A stretch of 6,187 nucleotides of DNA from the NCBI GenBank assembly GCA_021821585.1, contig JAKACF010000186.1, forward strand, positions 1-6,187, read 5' to 3'. The first letter of the stretch is position 1; each line of letters starts with the position of its first letter. The notes beneath the pieces were generated by a model, which was not told where the DNA came from, ran no database searches, and saw only the letters and a list, made by a program, of their open reading frames with translations. Positions 5,314 to 6,187 of this stretch are shown one piece after another. This stretch comes from Actinomycetes bacterium. Its GTDB lineage: Bacteria > Actinomycetota > Acidimicrobiia > Acidimicrobiales > Bog-793. The position numbers and the translations under genes were made by a program.

Positions 5314-5894
5314 TGACCCGACCCCAGCCCCGCATTTCCGCCGGCGTGCCGACCGGTGGCCAGTTCGCCAGGTCCAGCCGTCCCGAGGCCTCGGGCGTCG
5401 AGCTCGTCGACGACGAGAGTGACCCGGTTCGTCAGGCCCTCTCCGACATCGAGCGCCTCGGTGCGGAAAACGCCGAGCGCTACACGGTGATGGCTCGTGT
5501 CGCTGCCGCACTGCCGTCGGCCGCCCGGGCGGTCGTCGAGGACGCCTTCGACGAGCTTTGCCTGTCGCGTCGTGACGACGACACCGTCGCGATCCCACAA
5601 CTTGCCGAGACCGTCCTGCGGCGAGCGGCCGGGTGGGCCGGGATCGAGGACGAATGGTTCGACGACACCATGCGCTCCAGCCCAAAGCAGATGGTGACCG
5701 ATCTCGAGCGGGCCGCCCGCTACCACGTGCGCCGGGCGTTCAGCCTGGAAGACGACGGCGACACGAGCTGGGTCTGCCCGATCGACCCGGGTCATGCGAC
5801 CCGCGACGGCGTCTGTACGGCTTGCGGAGTCAGACGGGTGAGCAACCAGGCCGAGCCGTTGATCCAGCGTTCTCTCGAGGAGGTGGCGACATGA
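5313..5894 (+). CDS. Tagged helical protein with C-terminal zinc ribbon
   Basis: 193 residues, family not recognised. The tag is at 9-35 (AGVPTGGQFA, then RPEASGVELVDDE). The middle is predominantly helical and acidic, with segments DPVRQALSDIERLGAEN and PSAARAVVEDAFDEL and an aromatic patch GWAGIEDEWFDD. Near the C-terminus C155, H161, C168 and C171 (CP-x4-H, then C-x2-C) look like a single zinc-ribbon site; such ribbons often bind nucleic acid or proteins. No signal peptide or membrane segment is visible. The gene overlaps its upstream neighbour by one base (TGATG) and its downstream neighbour by four (ATGA), so the three tagged genes here should be co-transcribed and translationally coupled. 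The one-after-another arrangement suggests joint function. Existence of the gene is nearly certain; its role is unknown. Confidence 0.87.
   Translation: MTRPQPRISAGVPTGGQFARSSRPEASGVELVDDESDPVRQALSDIERLGAENAERYTVMARVAAALPSAARAVVEDAFDELCLSRRDDDTVAIPQLAETVLRRAAGWAGIEDEWFDDTMRSSPKQMVTDLERAARYHVRRAFSLEDDGDTSWVCPIDPGHATRDGVCTACGVRRVSNQAEPLIQRSLEEVAT
5337..5417 (+). repeat. N-terminal tag, copy 3
   Basis: Encodes SAGVPTGGQFARSS followed by RPEASGVELVDDE. It is the only copy with Arg instead of Pro directly after GGQFA. Confidence 0.88.
5877..5883 (+). promoter_or_regulatory. Ribosome binding site of the last tagged gene
   Basis: GAGGAGG lies seven bases before ATG 5891, within the final codons of the preceding gene. 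It confirms the ATGA-overlap start. Confidence 0.7.
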
Positions 5895-6187
5895 CCCAAC
5901 CACGTCGGCCCGTAGGCACGCCCACGGGCGGCCAGTTCGCTCCGGCCAATCGCCCCGAGGCGCATGGGGTCGAGCTCGATGACGGAGAAAGCGATGCGGC
6001 CGGAGTCCCGTCCAAGCCAGAGCGCATGCTTCGAGATCTCGTGAGCGAGCTCCACCGGCTCCAGAACGAGGCGGACGAGGGCAACGACGACGACATGTCG
6101 CAGGCGTTCGACCGGGCCGCCGAGGTGCTCGACGCGGCGATCACCGACGCGTTCTCTGACGCGCCTTCTGGTTCCGGCGCTGGAGAT
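5891..6187 (+). CDS. Tagged protein, 5' part only (runs off the window)
   Basis: 99 codons are visible with no stop before the window edge. The tag is at residues 7-33 (VGTPTGGQFA, then RPEAHGVELDDGE), with Asp replacing the usual Val of ELVD. A likely helix or short coiled coil follows (residues 43-63, PERMLRDLVSELHRLQNEADE), then an acidic patch (NDDDM) and a second helix (70-88, SQAFDRAAEVLDAAITDAF). The visible end is Gly/Ser-rich, suggesting a linker to a further domain beyond the window. No catalytic motif is present in the visible part, and no function is assignable. The four-base overlap with the preceding stop and the strong ribosome binding site make the start secure. Confidence 0.85.
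   Translation, partial: MTQPRRPVGTPTGGQFAPANRPEAHGVELDDGESDAAGVPSKPERMLRDLVSELHRLQNEADEGNDDDMSQAFDRAAEVLDAAITDAFSDAPSGSGAGD
5909..5989 (+). repeat. N-terminal tag, copy 4
   Basis: Encodes PVGTPTGGQFAPAN followed by RPEAHGVELDDGE. Its lead-in MTQPRR resembles MQPRR of copy 1 more than the lead-ins of copies 2 and 3. The set therefore falls into two pairs by lead-in and by GTP versus GVP. Confidence 0.88.

Noticed and set aside
4147..5685. A 512-codon open frame on the - strand
   Set aside because: It lies antisense to two well-supported overlapping + strand genes with ribosome binding sites, zinc motifs and the shared tag. Its translation is Arg/Gly/Pro-rich and low in complexity, as expected from a high-GC shadow frame.

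Overview
The window is GC-rich throughout, has GTG as well as ATG starts and short gene overlaps, and its protein families point to a high-GC actinobacterial replicon. It is most likely an accessory region such as an integrated element, plasmid or prophage remnant. No integrase, relaxase, terminase or replication gene is visible, so the kind of element stays open.

The layout has three blocks. (1) At 4-1221 on the + strand is a 405-residue zincin-like putative metallopeptidase (HELTH motif) with a distinctive N-terminal peptide. (2) At 1285-4113 on the - strand is a block of toxin-type genes. It holds a RES-type toxin with its Xre/MbcA-like antitoxin, and a Fic-domain protein fused to an N-terminal AbiEi-like winged-helix region. 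The Fic gene has its own small AT-rich control region with two near-identical 19-bp direct repeats. (3) From 4252 to the window edge on the + strand are three overlapping genes: a KTSC-like protein with a C-terminal zinc-binding motif, a helical protein ending in a zinc ribbon, and the first 99 codons of a third protein.

The most striking feature is that all four + strand proteins begin with nearly the same bipartite tag of about 27 residues, PxGxPxGGQFA followed by RPEAxGxELVDD. After the tag the proteins share no obvious similarity. Differences at the conserved positions are almost all synonymous, so selection appears to act on the peptide. Short GGQFA-type N-termini are familiar from actinobacterial mobile-element proteins, but I know of no established function. 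The tagged genes look like one functional set (a common destination, partner or processing step), with the reverse-strand toxin block sitting between the first and second members.

The RES/Xre pair probably acts as a type II toxin-antitoxin system, in which NAD+-depleting RES activity is held in check by the antitoxin. The Fic protein is probably a self-inhibited AMP-transferase that carries its own DNA-binding regulator. How, or whether, the toxin block is connected to the tagged proteins cannot be decided from this window.
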